Positions 23,470 through 32,066 of a DNA stretch of 54,952 nt are shown piece after piece (position 1 is the first letter of the stretch; every line of letters begins with the position of its first letter). The stretch is taken from contig NZ_PPHF01000148.1 in assembly GCF_002904335.1 (NCBI RefSeq), forward strand, positions 1 through 54,952. The letters run 5' to 3'. Position numbers and translations under genes: made by a program. The notes beneath the pieces are model-generated. The model was not told the origin of the DNA and searched no databases. It saw only the letters and a program-made list of their open reading frames with translations. The stretch is from Amycolatopsis sp. CA-126428. Its GTDB lineage: Bacteria; Actinomycetota; Actinomycetes; Mycobacteriales; Pseudonocardiaceae.

Positions 23470-24425
23470 AACTCCGGAGGCTGTTCGCCGTGGCCCTGCT
23501 GGGGGTGACGCTGTCGTCCTGCGGGCTGACGATCAACCAGGCTGTCCCGTACGACATCAAGCCGGGCTCGATCCAGCCGATCCCGTCGCTGCAGGGGCTG
23601 AAGGTGACGGTGGGGTCGAAGGACTTCACCGAGAACATCATCCTGGCGTACATGGCCGAGATGGCCCTGACGGCGGCCGGCGCCGACGTCGTCGACCTGT
23701 CCGACATCAAGGGGTCGAACTCCTCGCGCCAGGCGCTGCTGTCGGGTCAGACGGACATCACGTGGGAGTACACGGGCACCGGCTGGATCAACTACCAGGG
23801 CAACGAGCTCCCGGTCCCGGGCGGCGAGAAGGCCCAGTACGAGGCGACGGCCAAGGCGGACGAGGAGAAGTTCGGCGTCACCTGGCTGAACTACTCGCCG
23901 CTGAACGACCAGTACGCCTTCGCCGTGACGGAGGAGTACGGCGCGAAGAACAACCTGAAGACGACGTCCGACCTGGCGGCCTTCATCAAGCAGAAGCCGG
24001 ACCAGGCGGTGTTCTGCCTGGAGACGGAGTTCACCAGCCGCCAGGACGGTTTCCCGGCGGCGGTCAAGGCGTACGGCTTCCAGAAGCCGACGGTGAAGAA
24101 CTTCGGCATCGGCACGATCTATTCGGCGGTGGCGAGCGGAACCTGCCCGGTGGGCGAGGTCTTCACCACGGACGGCCGCATTTCGGGGTTGAACCTGCGG
24201 GTGCTGGAGGACGACAAGAAAGCGTTCCCCCAGTACAACGCGGTGGCGACGCTGCGCACGGAGTGGCTGAAGCAGCACCCGGAGGTCCGCGGCCCGCTGG
24301 AGAAGATCAGCGCGGCGATCGACAACGAGCAGATGGTGGAGCTCTGCAAGCAGGTCGACGTCGACGGCAAGGACACGGGCAAGGTGGCCCACGACTGGAT
24401 GGTCAAGAAGGGCTTCGTGAAGTAG
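23466..24425 (+). CDS. Osmoprotectant-binding lipoprotein (OpuCC/ProX type)
   Basis: This 319-residue protein has a lipoprotein signal peptide with lipobox LSSC, so it is anchored on the outer face of the membrane. The mature chain carries QGLKVTVGSKDFTENIILAY, the standard opening of OpuAC-type substrate-binding proteins, and GQTDITWEYTGTGWINY, which supplies aromatic residues of the quaternary-ammonium pocket. It ends the four-gene ABC operon. A long hairpin terminator begins 4 bp after the stop. Confidence 0.93.
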   Translation: MKLRRLFAVALLGVTLSSCGLTINQAVPYDIKPGSIQPIPSLQGLKVTVGSKDFTENIILAYMAEMALTAAGADVVDLSDIKGSNSSRQALLSGQTDITWEYTGTGWINYQGNELPVPGGEKAQYEATAKADEEKFGVTWLNYSPLNDQYAFAVTEEYGAKNNLKTTSDLAAFIKQKPDQAVFCLETEFTSRQDGFPAAVKAYGFQKPTVKNFGIGTIYSAVASGTCPVGEVFTTDGRISGLNLRVLEDDKKAFPQYNAVATLRTEWLKQHPEVRGPLEKISAAIDNEQMVELCKQVDVDGKDTGKVAHDWMVKKGFVK

Positions 24426-24428
24426 CCC

Positions 24429-24474
24429 GTCGTGAGTGGTAAGGAGGGTTCTAACCCTCCTTACCACTCACGAC
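24429..24474. terminator. Very long perfect hairpin terminator
   Basis: Two perfect 22-nt arms (24429-24450 and 24453-24474) meet at a CT loop. It fills the gap between the ABC operon and the convergent small gene at 24484. There is no T tract. It should act for both strands. Confidence 0.85.
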
Positions 24475-24483
24475 CGGTGGCCG

Positions 24484-24945
24484 TCAGAGGCCGAGGCGGT
24501 GCAGCAGCTGCCCTTCCAGCCGTTCCAGCTCGCCGGCCACCGCGCGGTGCACCGACTTGCGTCGCGCCGCCGGCATCCGCTCCGCCGCGCGCACCGAAGC
24601 CGACAGCTGCTCCAGCGTCCCGAGCGCTCCTTGGGCGAACTCCTGGTCCGCCTTCGACGCCTTCTCCGACTTCCGCAGGTCCTGGCAGCCCTCGGCCACC
24701 CCCGCGATCCGGGCGTGCAGGGCCGCGCCGCGGCCGGTGTACTCGCCCAGCCGGTCGATCGAGACCCCCAGCTTGCGGGCCTGGTAGCGGTCGTACGCCT
24801 CGCGGGCCGCGCCCGCCGCGCGCACCGCCAGCGGCGCCACCACCGGGAGCACCGCCGGGCTGAGCACCTTCGCCACCGCGACCGCGTTCTTCGCCCTCTT
24901 TGGGGTGAACCTGGCTTCACCCTCGACCTTGGCCTTGCGCGCCAT
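24484..24945 (-). CDS. Hypothetical helical basic protein (possibly DUF6474)
   Basis: This 153-residue protein is almost all helix and strongly basic at both ends (MARKAKVEGEARFTPKRAKN). A hydrophobic stretch at about residues 22-45 (VAVAKVLSPAVLPVVAPLAV) could be one membrane helix or an amphipathic helix. The rest (YDRYQARKLGVSIDRLGEYT, LGTLEQLSASVRAAER) is predicted coiled/helical. It resembles proteins labelled DUF6474 in related actinobacteria, but that is from memory and unsure. It is divergent from the nuclease gene and ends against the long hairpin. Confidence 0.7.
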   Translation of the reverse strand: MARKAKVEGEARFTPKRAKNAVAVAKVLSPAVLPVVAPLAVRAAGAAREAYDRYQARKLGVSIDRLGEYTGRGAALHARIAGVAEGCQDLRKSEKASKADQEFAQGALGTLEQLSASVRAAERMPAARRKSVHRAVAGELERLEGQLLHRLGL

Positions 24946-25035
24946 GGCACCTCCTGCGACGTGTCGAGGTCGAACTTACTGGTCGCCCGGGTGGCGGGCA
25001 TGTCGGCTCGGCCGTGGGAATCTAGAGTGATCTCC

Positions 25036-26676
25036 ATGAACACCGAGGTGGTACTCGACGCGGGCGCGGTCAGCCGCTGCCGTCGCCGCGTGCACCTCGA
25101 GCACGACCCCGCCATGCGCGAGGTACCGCTTTCCCCGCCCGACCCCACCGCGCAGCAGCGGATCGACGACGCCACCGCGCACCGCGAGGACATCGTCGCC
25201 CGGCTGATGGCCGCCAACGACGACCACTGGGTGAAGATCGGCCGCGACCTCCCCGCCCACGAGCGCGTCGAGCAGACGCTGCAGGCCTTCGCCGACGGGG
25301 CGCGCTACATCTGGGGTGCGCTGCTGCCGGTCGACGCGGCCGGGCACCGGCGTGGTGGCATCGACCTGCTCGTCCGCACCGGCCACGGCTACGTCCCGGT
25401 GCTCGTCGTGCGCCACCGCATCACCGACCGCGGCGCCGGCGCGATCGTCACCGGGCTGACCGACCTCGACCCGGCCCACCGCGCGGCCGACGAGGGCCGC
25501 AAGGTCCGGTCGCAGCCGCGTGACCAGCTCCGGCTCGTGCACATCCGCCGCATGCTGCAGACGCTCGGGCGGGCCGACGAGAGCCTCGCGCTCGGTGGCG
25601 TCATCGGCCTCGACGCCGACGTCGTCGTCTGGCACGACCTCACCGCGGGCACCTGGCCCGGCGGGCGCACCGCGCTCACCGAGTACCAGGCCCGGTTCGC
25701 CGATCGGCTCGCCATCGCCACCGCCGCCGCGAACGGCGAGGAGCCCCTCGCCGAGCCGTCGCGCGTGCTGGAGTGCCGGCGCTGCCCGTGGTGGCCGACG
25801 TGCGAGGTCGTGCTCACCGACACCCGCGACGTCAGCCTCGTCGTCCGGGGCGAGGACGCGGTCGAGCTGCGCCGCGCCGGCGTGTCCACTGTGGACCAGC
25901 TGGCCGCGCTCGACCCGGCGGGCGAGCCGCTCGCGGTGAACTGGACCGGCGTCACCTTCCCGGACGCCGTCGTGCTCGCCCGGGCCTGGCTGGCGGACCT
26001 GACGCTGGTGCGCCGCGTCGGCCGGGTCGAGGTACCGCGCGCCGACGTCGAGGTCGACGTCGACATGGAAAGCTTCGGCGACGCCGGCGCGTACCTCTGG
26101 GGCTGCCTGCTCAGCGGCGCCGACATCGGCGTCCCGCCGGGCTACCGCGCCTTCGCGACGTGGGACCCGCTGCCCACCGACGACGAGGCCCGCTCCTTCG
26201 CCGAGTTCTGGGCCTGGCTCACCGACATCCGCGAGCGCACCGAAGCGGCGGGGCTGACCTTCCGCGCCTACTGCTACAACGCGCTCGCCGAGAACCGCTG
26301 GCTCTTCGGCTCCGTCGAGCGCTTCGGCGACCACCCCGGCGTGCCTGCGAAGAAGGACATCCAGTCCTTTGTGGATTCCGAGCAGTGGGTGGACCTCTTC
26401 CGCAGCGTCACCGACCAGTTCCTGTGCTCCCACGGCAAGGGCCTGAAGGTGATCGCCCCGGTGGCCGGCTTCTCCTGGCGTGACCCGGAGGCGGGCGGCG
26501 AGGCCTCGATGCGATGGTACCGCGACGCCGTCGGCATGGACGGCGAGAAGCCGGACGACGACCAGCGCGAACGGCTCCTGCGCTACAACGAGGACGACGT
26601 CCTCGCGACCCGGGCCCTGCGCGAGTGGATCGACGCGCGGGCGCAGGACGAGGTCCCGTACATGTTCGACCTCTGA
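25036..26676 (+). CDS. TM0106-family RecB-like nuclease with C-terminal RNase H-like domain
   Basis: This 546-residue protein matches the TM0106 family of putative nucleases. The N-terminal half is RecB-like (VDAAGHRRGGIDLLVRTGHGYVPVLVVRHR, with Asp and Glu/Gln-type active-site positions; later a CRRCPWWPTCE cysteine cluster that may bind Fe-S or zinc). The C-terminal third is a DEDD/RNase H-like domain with VDVDMESFGD, CYNALAENRWL and LRYNEDDVLATRALREW. The start follows the conserved N-terminus; a longer frame to 24436 overlaps another gene and is noise. The biological role is unknown; DNA repair or CRISPR-Cas4-like trimming has been suggested for relatives. Confidence 0.85.
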   Translation: MNTEVVLDAGAVSRCRRRVHLEHDPAMREVPLSPPDPTAQQRIDDATAHREDIVARLMAANDDHWVKIGRDLPAHERVEQTLQAFADGARYIWGALLPVDAAGHRRGGIDLLVRTGHGYVPVLVVRHRITDRGAGAIVTGLTDLDPAHRAADEGRKVRSQPRDQLRLVHIRRMLQTLGRADESLALGGVIGLDADVVVWHDLTAGTWPGGRTALTEYQARFADRLAIATAAANGEEPLAEPSRVLECRRCPWWPTCEVVLTDTRDVSLVVRGEDAVELRRAGVSTVDQLAALDPAGEPLAVNWTGVTFPDAVVLARAWLADLTLVRRVGRVEVPRADVEVDVDMESFGDAGAYLWGCLLSGADIGVPPGYRAFATWDPLPTDDEARSFAEFWAWLTDIRERTEAAGLTFRAYCYNALAENRWLFGSVERFGDHPGVPAKKDIQSFVDSEQWVDLFRSVTDQFLCSHGKGLKVIAPVAGFSWRDPEAGGEASMRWYRDAVGMDGEKPDDDQRERLLRYNEDDVLATRALREWIDARAQDEVPYMFDL

Positions 26677-26724
26677 GTAGTTCACCGGCTAAGACACTTG
26701 CCTACTGGCGTGTTCTGCGTAATA

Positions 26725-26750
26725 CTCGTCTGCGAGTACTCGTAGACGAG
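26725..26750. promoter_or_regulatory. Candidate PadR operator
   Basis: A 26-bp palindrome has 12 of 13 pairs matching (left half CTCGTCTGCGAGT, right half ACTCGTAGACGAG). It ends in the AGGAG ribosome site of the padR gene, so binding would block both transcription and translation start. This placement strongly suggests autoregulation. Confidence 0.6.
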
Positions 26751-26758
26751 GAGTTGTG

Positions 26759-27388
26759 ATGAAACGGCGGAAGGTCGCCAACGTCCTGGGGCTGGCCGTC
26801 CTTTCCGTCGTGCAGGAACGCCCCATGCACCCGTATGAGATGGCGGCCGTGCTCAAGCAGCGCGGCAAGGACGCCGACATGCCGATCAAGTGGGGCTCGC
26901 TCTACACGGTTGTCGCGAACCTGGAGAAACACCGCTTCATCGAGGCCGTCGAGAGCGTGAAGGACGGTGGGCGGCCCGAACGGACCGTCTACCGCATCAC
27001 GCCGGCCGGGCGCGAGGAGTTCGAGGACTGGGTCCGCGAGCTCGTCGGCACGGTCGACCGGGAACCGCCGCGGTTCAAGGCCGGGCTGTCGATGATCGGC
27101 GTCCTGGGTCCGGACCAGGCGATCAGCCGGCTGCGGGAGCGGCTGGAGCAGCTCGGCGAACGCGCGGAGGCGCACCGCGCGGCGCTCGAGCAGCTGCGGC
27201 CGCTGATGCCGCGGCTGTTCCTGGTGGAGGTCGAATACGACCTCGCGATGACGGAAGCCGAGGCGCGCTGGGTGCGCGGCTTCCTCGAAGAACTGACCAC
27301 CGGCGCCCTGCCGGGCCTCGACGCCTGGCGGCGCTACCACGAAACCGGCGAATTCCCGGACGACCTGGGGGAGTTCGTGGAGAGGTAG
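26759..27388 (+). CDS. PadR family transcriptional regulator
   Basis: This 209-residue regulator has the N-terminal PadR winged helix (LGLAVLSVVQERPMHPYEMAA, KWGSLYTVVANLEKHRFIEAV, RTVYRITPAGREEFEDWV) and a C-terminal helical Vir-type dimerisation domain (LRERLEQLGERAEAHRAALEQL). I choose the ATG at 26759, with AGGAG 5 bp upstream, over the GTG at 26756. A methyltransferase gene follows 6 bp after the stop, so the pair is one operon, controlled by the palindrome upstream. The ligand is unknown; PadR proteins often control efflux or detoxification. Confidence 0.9.
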   Translation: MKRRKVANVLGLAVLSVVQERPMHPYEMAAVLKQRGKDADMPIKWGSLYTVVANLEKHRFIEAVESVKDGGRPERTVYRITPAGREEFEDWVRELVGTVDREPPRFKAGLSMIGVLGPDQAISRLRERLEQLGERAEAHRAALEQLRPLMPRLFLVEVEYDLAMTEAEARWVRGFLEELTTGALPGLDAWRRYHETGEFPDDLGEFVER

Positions 27389-27394
27389 GAACCG

Positions 27395-28048
27395 ATGGAA
27401 ACGACCCGCAAGCACAGAGTGCCCGAGATGGAGGGCTTCCAGGCCCGCTGGTACGCCAAGAACCGGGGCACCGAGGCCCAGCTGGCGCAGTACCGGCGGC
27501 AGGCGGCCGAGGTCACCGCGGGGCTGGCCGACGGCGCCGAGATCCTGGAAGTGGCGCCCGGACCCGGCTTCTTCGCCGTCGAGCTGGCCAAGCGCGGCTA
27601 CCGCGTCACCGGGCTCGACATCAGCCACACCATGGTCGAGATCGCGCGGGAAAACCGGGCGGGGCTCGACATCGACTTCCGGCAAGGCGACATCACGCAG
27701 GCGCCCTTCGCGGCCGAGTCGTTCGACTTCGTGATCTGCCAGGCCGCGTTCAAGAACTTCCGCAAGCCGGTGACGGCGCTGAACGAGATGCACCGGGTGC
27801 TGCGCCCGGGCGGGTTCGCGGTGATCCACGACCTCAACCACGAGGCCACCGCCGCGGACATCGATCGCGAGGTCGCCGGGATGAACGTCGGCGTGGTCGC
27901 CGGCTTCACCGTCCGGAAGACGCTCGGGTGGCTGCGGCGCCGCGCGTTCACCGCCGCGCAGTTCGAGACGCTGGCCGCGGAAAGCGCGTTCGGCGGCTGC
28001 TCGGTCACCACCGACGGCGTCGGCCTGGAAGTCCGGCTGACCCGCTGA
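27395..28048 (+). CDS. Class I SAM-dependent methyltransferase
   Basis: This 217-residue methyltransferase has motif I (ILEVAPGPGFFAVEL), the acidic end of strand 2 (VTGLDISHTMV), motif at strand 4 (FDFVICQAAFKNF) and the post-motif LRPGGFAVIHDL. It follows padR with a 6-bp gap and is surely cotranscribed. It probably methylates a small molecule. The substrate is not visible. Confidence 0.88.
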   Translation: METTRKHRVPEMEGFQARWYAKNRGTEAQLAQYRRQAAEVTAGLADGAEILEVAPGPGFFAVELAKRGYRVTGLDISHTMVEIARENRAGLDIDFRQGDITQAPFAAESFDFVICQAAFKNFRKPVTALNEMHRVLRPGGFAVIHDLNHEATAADIDREVAGMNVGVVAGFTVRKTLGWLRRRAFTAAQFETLAAESAFGGCSVTTDGVGLEVRLTR

Positions 28049-28140
28049 GCCTTGCTCCTATCGGCTGACCCGGGTACTTGCGCGCCGGGCCGCGAACTCC
28101 TGGACACGTAGGGCTTCACCGACGTGTCCGGGGGGACGTC

Positions 28141-29139
28141 GTGCCGCAGTTGCGGATCCACTTCACCGATGCCGACCTCGCGCGGACCCGGCTGAGGCCG
28201 GAGCTCGACCTCCTGTGGGAGGTCGTCGGCAGCGCGCAGGCCCTGCAGCACGGTGGCGGCGGGCTGCCGCTGAACCGCTGGCGTCGCCGGGTGCGCGGGT
28301 GCGTGCGCGAGGCGGGGGCCGTCCGGCTCGCGGTGCACACGGTGACGACGGTGGCGCCGCACGCGGCCTACTTCCCGGACTTCCTCACGCCCGCCGAGGA
28401 AGTCCGGGACATCGGCGAAGGCGCCGAGGCGGTTCTATCGGCTCCGCGGCGGCAGGTCCGCGAAGAGATCGGCCGGCTCCGGCCGTCCGGAGCGCCGGCC
28501 GCGCGGTGGCTGGGCGAACTCGCCCGCGGGAAGACCGCCGCGGCGCAGCACCTGTGCCGGGCGTTGCACCTGTACTGCGGAGCCCTGCTCGAACCGGACC
28601 TCCCGATGATCGGCGACGGGCTCCGCATCGCGTGCGCCGGCGGCATCCAGCGGTACCTGCGCGAAGGGCCCGAAGGCCTGCTGCGCTGGCTCGGCCCGGC
28701 CGCGCGCTGGCGGCCGCCGGTGCTCGTCGTCGTCGACTACCCGGTCGATCGCGACCTGCGTCTCGACGGCCGGGGCCTGCTGCTCATCCCCAGCTACTTC
28801 GGGGTGCACCACCCGGTGGCGCTGGCCGACCCCCGGCTGCGCCCGGTCCTGGTGTTTCCGATCGAAGCCGGGGCGCGGCTGCTGGCCGGGTGGCACGGCG
28901 GCGGTGACCACCTGAGTGCGCTGCTCGGGCCCACCCGGGCCACGATCCTGCGCTCGGTCGTCACCGGCGGCACCACCACCCGGCTGGCCCGGCAGGCCGG
29001 CGTCGCCCCGGCCACGGTCAGCCACCACACCGGCGTCCTGCGCGACGCGGGGCTCATCACGACCGACCGGCACGAGAACCTCGCGACCCACCACATCACC
29101 TCGCTCGGGCTGGCCGTGCTGACCTCCGGGGGCACCTAG
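28141..29139 (+). CDS. ArsR-like winged-helix regulator with DUF5937-type N-terminus
   Basis: This 332-residue protein opens with LRIHFTDADLARTRL and LDLLWEVVGSAQ, typical of the DUF5937-HTH regulators of actinomycetes. The helix-turn-helix lies at the C-terminus, about residues 255-325 (LLGPTRATILRSV, TTTRLARQAGVAPATVSHHTGVLRDAGLI), so the N-terminal 240 residues are the sensor part. I start it at the GTG giving VPQLRIHF; the frame is open further upstream. It is not clearly linked to a target gene. The secreted protein downstream is 111 bp away. Confidence 0.8.
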   Translation: MPQLRIHFTDADLARTRLRPELDLLWEVVGSAQALQHGGGGLPLNRWRRRVRGCVREAGAVRLAVHTVTTVAPHAAYFPDFLTPAEEVRDIGEGAEAVLSAPRRQVREEIGRLRPSGAPAARWLGELARGKTAAAQHLCRALHLYCGALLEPDLPMIGDGLRIACAGGIQRYLREGPEGLLRWLGPAARWRPPVLVVVDYPVDRDLRLDGRGLLLIPSYFGVHHPVALADPRLRPVLVFPIEAGARLLAGWHGGGDHLSALLGPTRATILRSVVTGGTTTRLARQAGVAPATVSHHTGVLRDAGLITTDRHENLATHHITSLGLAVLTSGGT

Positions 29140-29250
29140 CCGCCGGGAGTGTTTCGAGCGAGTTCGAAGGAGGCCTTCCGGTGCCCCACGCGGTGCCAGA
29201 GTCGTCGCCGGATCTCCTGATCCGGAAAGACGATCCGAGTGGAGGGTGAG

Positions 29251-29649
29251 ATGAAGTTGCCGAAGTGGGGGGCTCTCGGTGCGACGGCGATCGGCGTTTC
29301 GGGGCTGATCGCGCTGGGGGCGCCGGCGGCGGGGGCCGCGAACGCCACGGACGTCGCGACACCGGCCCAGGGCGCGCAGCTGCGGGCGCTTCCCTGTGAG
29401 AACTGGACGGTCCAGATCCCCGAGGGGCACGCGTCGGGGACCTGGTGCAACAACTACACGACCGTGAGCGGGAGGGTGACCGACGACAAGGCCGACGGCC
29501 GGTGCCCGTACGTCCGCTCGCACTGGAGCAACGGCGGGGTCAGCGACAGCGCCTCGATCGGCCCGAAGGGCGCGTCCCGGACGTTCACCCTGAACGCGCC
29601 GTCGGGGACGACCTCGACGCAGGTCAGCATCCATTACGTCCTGTGCTGA
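29251..29649 (+). CDS. Small secreted protein of unknown function
   Basis: This 132-residue protein has a signal peptide (MKLPKWGALGATAIGVSGLI, cleaved near GAANA) and a mature part of about 95 residues with four cysteines (LPCENW, TWCNNY, GRCPYV, YVLC-end), which could form two disulfides. It is rich in Thr/Ser/Gly and probably a small beta-sandwich. The ATG follows GGAGGG, preferred over a GTG 12 bp upstream. A 7-bp hairpin (29208-29225, CCGGATC arms) lies in the leader. No family is recognised. Confidence 0.72.
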   Translation: MKLPKWGALGATAIGVSGLIALGAPAAGAANATDVATPAQGAQLRALPCENWTVQIPEGHASGTWCNNYTTVSGRVTDDKADGRCPYVRSHWSNGGVSDSASIGPKGASRTFTLNAPSGTTSTQVSIHYVLC

Positions 29650-29665
29650 CCCGCTGACCACCCGA

Positions 29666-29695
29666 GGGCGGCACTTCCCGGGGAAAGTGCCGCCC
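29666..29695. terminator. Hairpin terminator between convergent genes
   Basis: Arms GGGCGGCACTTCCC (29666-29679) and GGGGAAAGTGCCGCCC (29680-29695) pair almost completely, with one bulged A. It fills the 52-bp gap between the secreted-protein gene and the convergent SDR gene. Confidence 0.75.
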
Positions 29696-29701
29696 CCGGC
29701 G

Positions 29702-30460
29702 TCAGCGTGGGGCCATCCGCAGCGAGCCGTCCATCCGGAAGACCTCGCCGTTCAGGTAGTCGTGGTCGATGAGCGACAGCGCGAGCTGCGCGTACTCGTC
29801 CGGCCGCGCGAGCCGCTTCGGGAACGGGATGCCGGCGGCGAGCGACGCGCGGAACTCGTCGCTGACCGTGGCGAGCATCGGCGTGTCGACGATGCCCGGC
29901 GCGATGGTCAGCACGCGGATGCCGTGCGAGGCCAGGTCGCGGGCCGCCGGGAGCGTCATGCCGACGACGCCGCCCTTGGACGACGCGTAGGCGACCTGCC
30001 CGATCTGGCCGTCGAACGCGGCGATGGAGGCGGTGTTGATGATGACGCCGCGGGCGTCGTCCTCGAGGGGCTCGGTCTTGGCGATCGCCTCGGACGCGAC
30101 GGTCAGCACGTTGAAGGTGCCGACGAGGTTGATCTGGATGACCTTCGCGTACAGCGCGAGGTCGTGGCGGCCCTTCTTGGACAGGATCCGCGCGGACGGC
30201 CCGATGCCGGCGCAGTTCACCACGGTCCGCAGCGGCACGCCGGAGCCGGCCGCGGTCGCGACGGCGGCCTCGACCTGCTCGACGTCGGTGACGTCGGCCT
30301 CGACGTAGGTGATGCCGTCGACCTGCTCGGCCTTCTCGATCGAAGCGGCCAGGTCCAGCGCGAACACCCGCGCACCCTTGGCCGCGAGGGCCTTCGCCGT
30401 GGCCCCGCCGAGGCCGGACGCGCCCCCGGTGACGAGCGCCGCGGTGTCGGTGATCTGCAT
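29702..30460 (-). CDS. Classical SDR, 3-hydroxyacyl-CoA dehydrogenase type 2-like
   Basis: This 252-residue short-chain dehydrogenase has the cofactor motif VTGGASGLGGATA, Asp in ALDLA (favouring NAD+), VNCAGIG, catalytic Ser in NTASIAAFDG and the YASSKGG Tyr-Lys pair, then APGIVDTPML. It looks most like the HSD17B10 group, which oxidises 3-hydroxyacyl-CoA in branched-chain or fatty acid breakdown. It stands alone, with the terminator at its 3' end. The substrate is inferred from overall resemblance only. Confidence 0.88.
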   Translation of the reverse strand: MQITDTAALVTGGASGLGGATAKALAAKGARVFALDLAASIEKAEQVDGITYVEADVTDVEQVEAAVATAAGSGVPLRTVVNCAGIGPSARILSKKGRHDLALYAKVIQINLVGTFNVLTVASEAIAKTEPLEDDARGVIINTASIAAFDGQIGQVAYASSKGGVVGMTLPAARDLASHGIRVLTIAPGIVDTPMLATVSDEFRASLAAGIPFPKRLARPDEYAQLALSLIDHDYLNGEVFRMDGSLRMAPR

Positions 30461-30524
30461 CTGTGCCGTTCCCTTCGTGGTCCGATTCGCGGACTCAGGT
30501 TAACGCTCGTTCGCCGGTGACATT

Positions 30525-30568
30525 CGGGGCTCCGCCCCGAGCCGGGGGCTCCGCCACCCGGACCCCCG
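30525..30568. repeat. 44-bp dispersed repeat, copy 1
   Basis: This copy differs from the one at 54159-54202 at only two of 44 positions. It contains CGGGGCTCCGCCCCG, a small hairpin, followed by CCGGGGGCTCCGCCACCCGG and ACCCCCG. It lies in the divergent gap between the SDR and UDP-glucose dehydrogenase genes. It looks like a REP-type element. Confidence 0.8.
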
Positions 30569-30662
30569 AAAACAGGTGGAGGTTCGTGTCTTCGCTCACC
30601 GCTCTCGGGGGCGACCGTTCCCGTTAGCGTCGTGGTCAACTCCGGGTGTCACCTTCAGCAGC

Positions 30663-31967
30663 ATGACGCCAGCTCGGATCGTGGTGGTAGGAACCGGATA
30701 CGTCGGCTTGACCACGGGGGCCTGCCTGGCCAGCCTGGGTCATTTCGTCACGTGCGTGGACGTCGACCGCGCGAAGGTCTCGCGGCTGGCCGCGGGCCGC
30801 GTCGACATCCTCGAACCCGGGCTCGCCGACCTGGTGCACCGCGGGATCGCCGCCGGGCGCCTCCAGTTCGTCGTCGGCGCGCGGGACGCGGTCCGCCACG
30901 CGCAGGCGGTGTTCCTCTGCGTGCCGACGCCGATGGAGGCCGGGGGCTCCGCCGACCTGCGCGCGGTCGAGGCGGTGACGGCCGAGATCGGGGACGTCCT
31001 GCCCGCCGGCTGCGCGCTCGTCACGAAGTCGACCGTGCCGGTCGGGACGTCGAAGCGGATCCAGGCGCTGGTCGGCCGGACCGACGTGCCGGTGGTGTCG
31101 AACCCCGAGTTCCTCCGCGAAGGCACCGCGGTCGCCGACTTCCTGGGCCCGGACCGGATCGTCGTCGGCGCGGACGACCTCGCCGCCGCGCGCTGGGTCG
31201 GCGAGCTGTACGCCGAGCTGGACGCGCCGGTCGTCGTCGCCGACGCGGCGAGCGCGGAGCTGGTGAAGTACGCCGCGAACTGCTACCTCGCGCTGAAGCT
31301 CTCCTACGTCAACTCCATCGCGGAGCTGTGCGAACGGCTCGGCGCGGACATCGACCTCGTCACCGAGGGCATGGGGTACGACCGGCGCATCGGGCGGACG
31401 TTCCTCAAGCCCGGCCCCGGCTGGGGCGGCTCCTGCCTGCCGAAGGACACCAGCGCGCTGGTCAAGGTGGCCGAGTCCGTGAACTACGACTTCACCATGC
31501 TGACCTCCGCCATCGACGAGAACCTGGCCCAGCGCGACCGGATCGTCGCGAAGATCGCCGGCGCGGTCGGCGGGACGCTCGCCGGCGCCCGGATCGGCGT
31601 ACTCGGCCTGGCGTTCAAGGCGGGCACCAACGACCTGCGCGACTCACCCGCGCTCGCCGTCTCGTCGGTGCTGTGCGCGCTGGGCGCCGAGCTGATCGCC
31701 TACGACCCGGCCATCGACGGCGAGATCGCCGGGATGACCGTCGTCGACGACGCCTACCAGGTCGCCAAGGACGCGGACGCCGTCGTCGTGCTGACCGAGT
31801 GGGCCGAGTTCAAGCACCTCGACTGGGCGGCGATGGCCGAGCTGATGGAGGGCATCGACGTCGTCGACACGCGCAACCTGCTCGACCCGCGGGTGATCGT
31901 CGACGCGGGGCTGTCCTGGCAGGGTGTCGGCCGGCCGCGGGCGGCGGCGCGAATCAAGGTTTCTTGA
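30663..31967 (+). CDS. UDP-glucose 6-dehydrogenase
   Basis: This 434-residue enzyme oxidises UDP-glucose to UDP-glucuronate with two NAD+. The N-terminal Rossmann motif is VVVGTGYVGLTTGACLASLGH. Other family marks are FLCVPTPM, TKSTVPVGTS, NPEFLREGTAV, GPDRIVVG, KYAANCYLALKLSYVNS, the catalytic Cys in GPGWGGSCLPKD, and GLAFKAGTNDLRDSPAL. The start follows the conserved N-terminus; no strong ribosome site precedes it. UDP-glucuronate could feed the glycan locus at 41-52 kb, but no direct operon link exists. Confidence 0.93.
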   Translation: MTPARIVVVGTGYVGLTTGACLASLGHFVTCVDVDRAKVSRLAAGRVDILEPGLADLVHRGIAAGRLQFVVGARDAVRHAQAVFLCVPTPMEAGGSADLRAVEAVTAEIGDVLPAGCALVTKSTVPVGTSKRIQALVGRTDVPVVSNPEFLREGTAVADFLGPDRIVVGADDLAAARWVGELYAELDAPVVVADAASAELVKYAANCYLALKLSYVNSIAELCERLGADIDLVTEGMGYDRRIGRTFLKPGPGWGGSCLPKDTSALVKVAESVNYDFTMLTSAIDENLAQRDRIVAKIAGAVGGTLAGARIGVLGLAFKAGTNDLRDSPALAVSSVLCALGAELIAYDPAIDGEIAGMTVVDDAYQVAKDADAVVVLTEWAEFKHLDWAAMAELMEGIDVVDTRNLLDPRVIVDAGLSWQGVGRPRAAARIKVS

Positions 31968-32066
31968 GAACGGGATCTTGGTTAGGCTGGCCGCACGGCA
32001 TCGCGTGTCGGTCACCGGCTGGGTGAGGCATGGAGGTGGCGGGAGTGCCCCGGAGGCATTTCAACC

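Noticed and set aside
24436..25035. A 200-codon N-terminal extension of the nuclease gene
   Set aside because: It overlaps the hairpin and the minus-strand helical protein and has Arg/Leu/His noise composition; the ATG at 25036 begins the conserved part.
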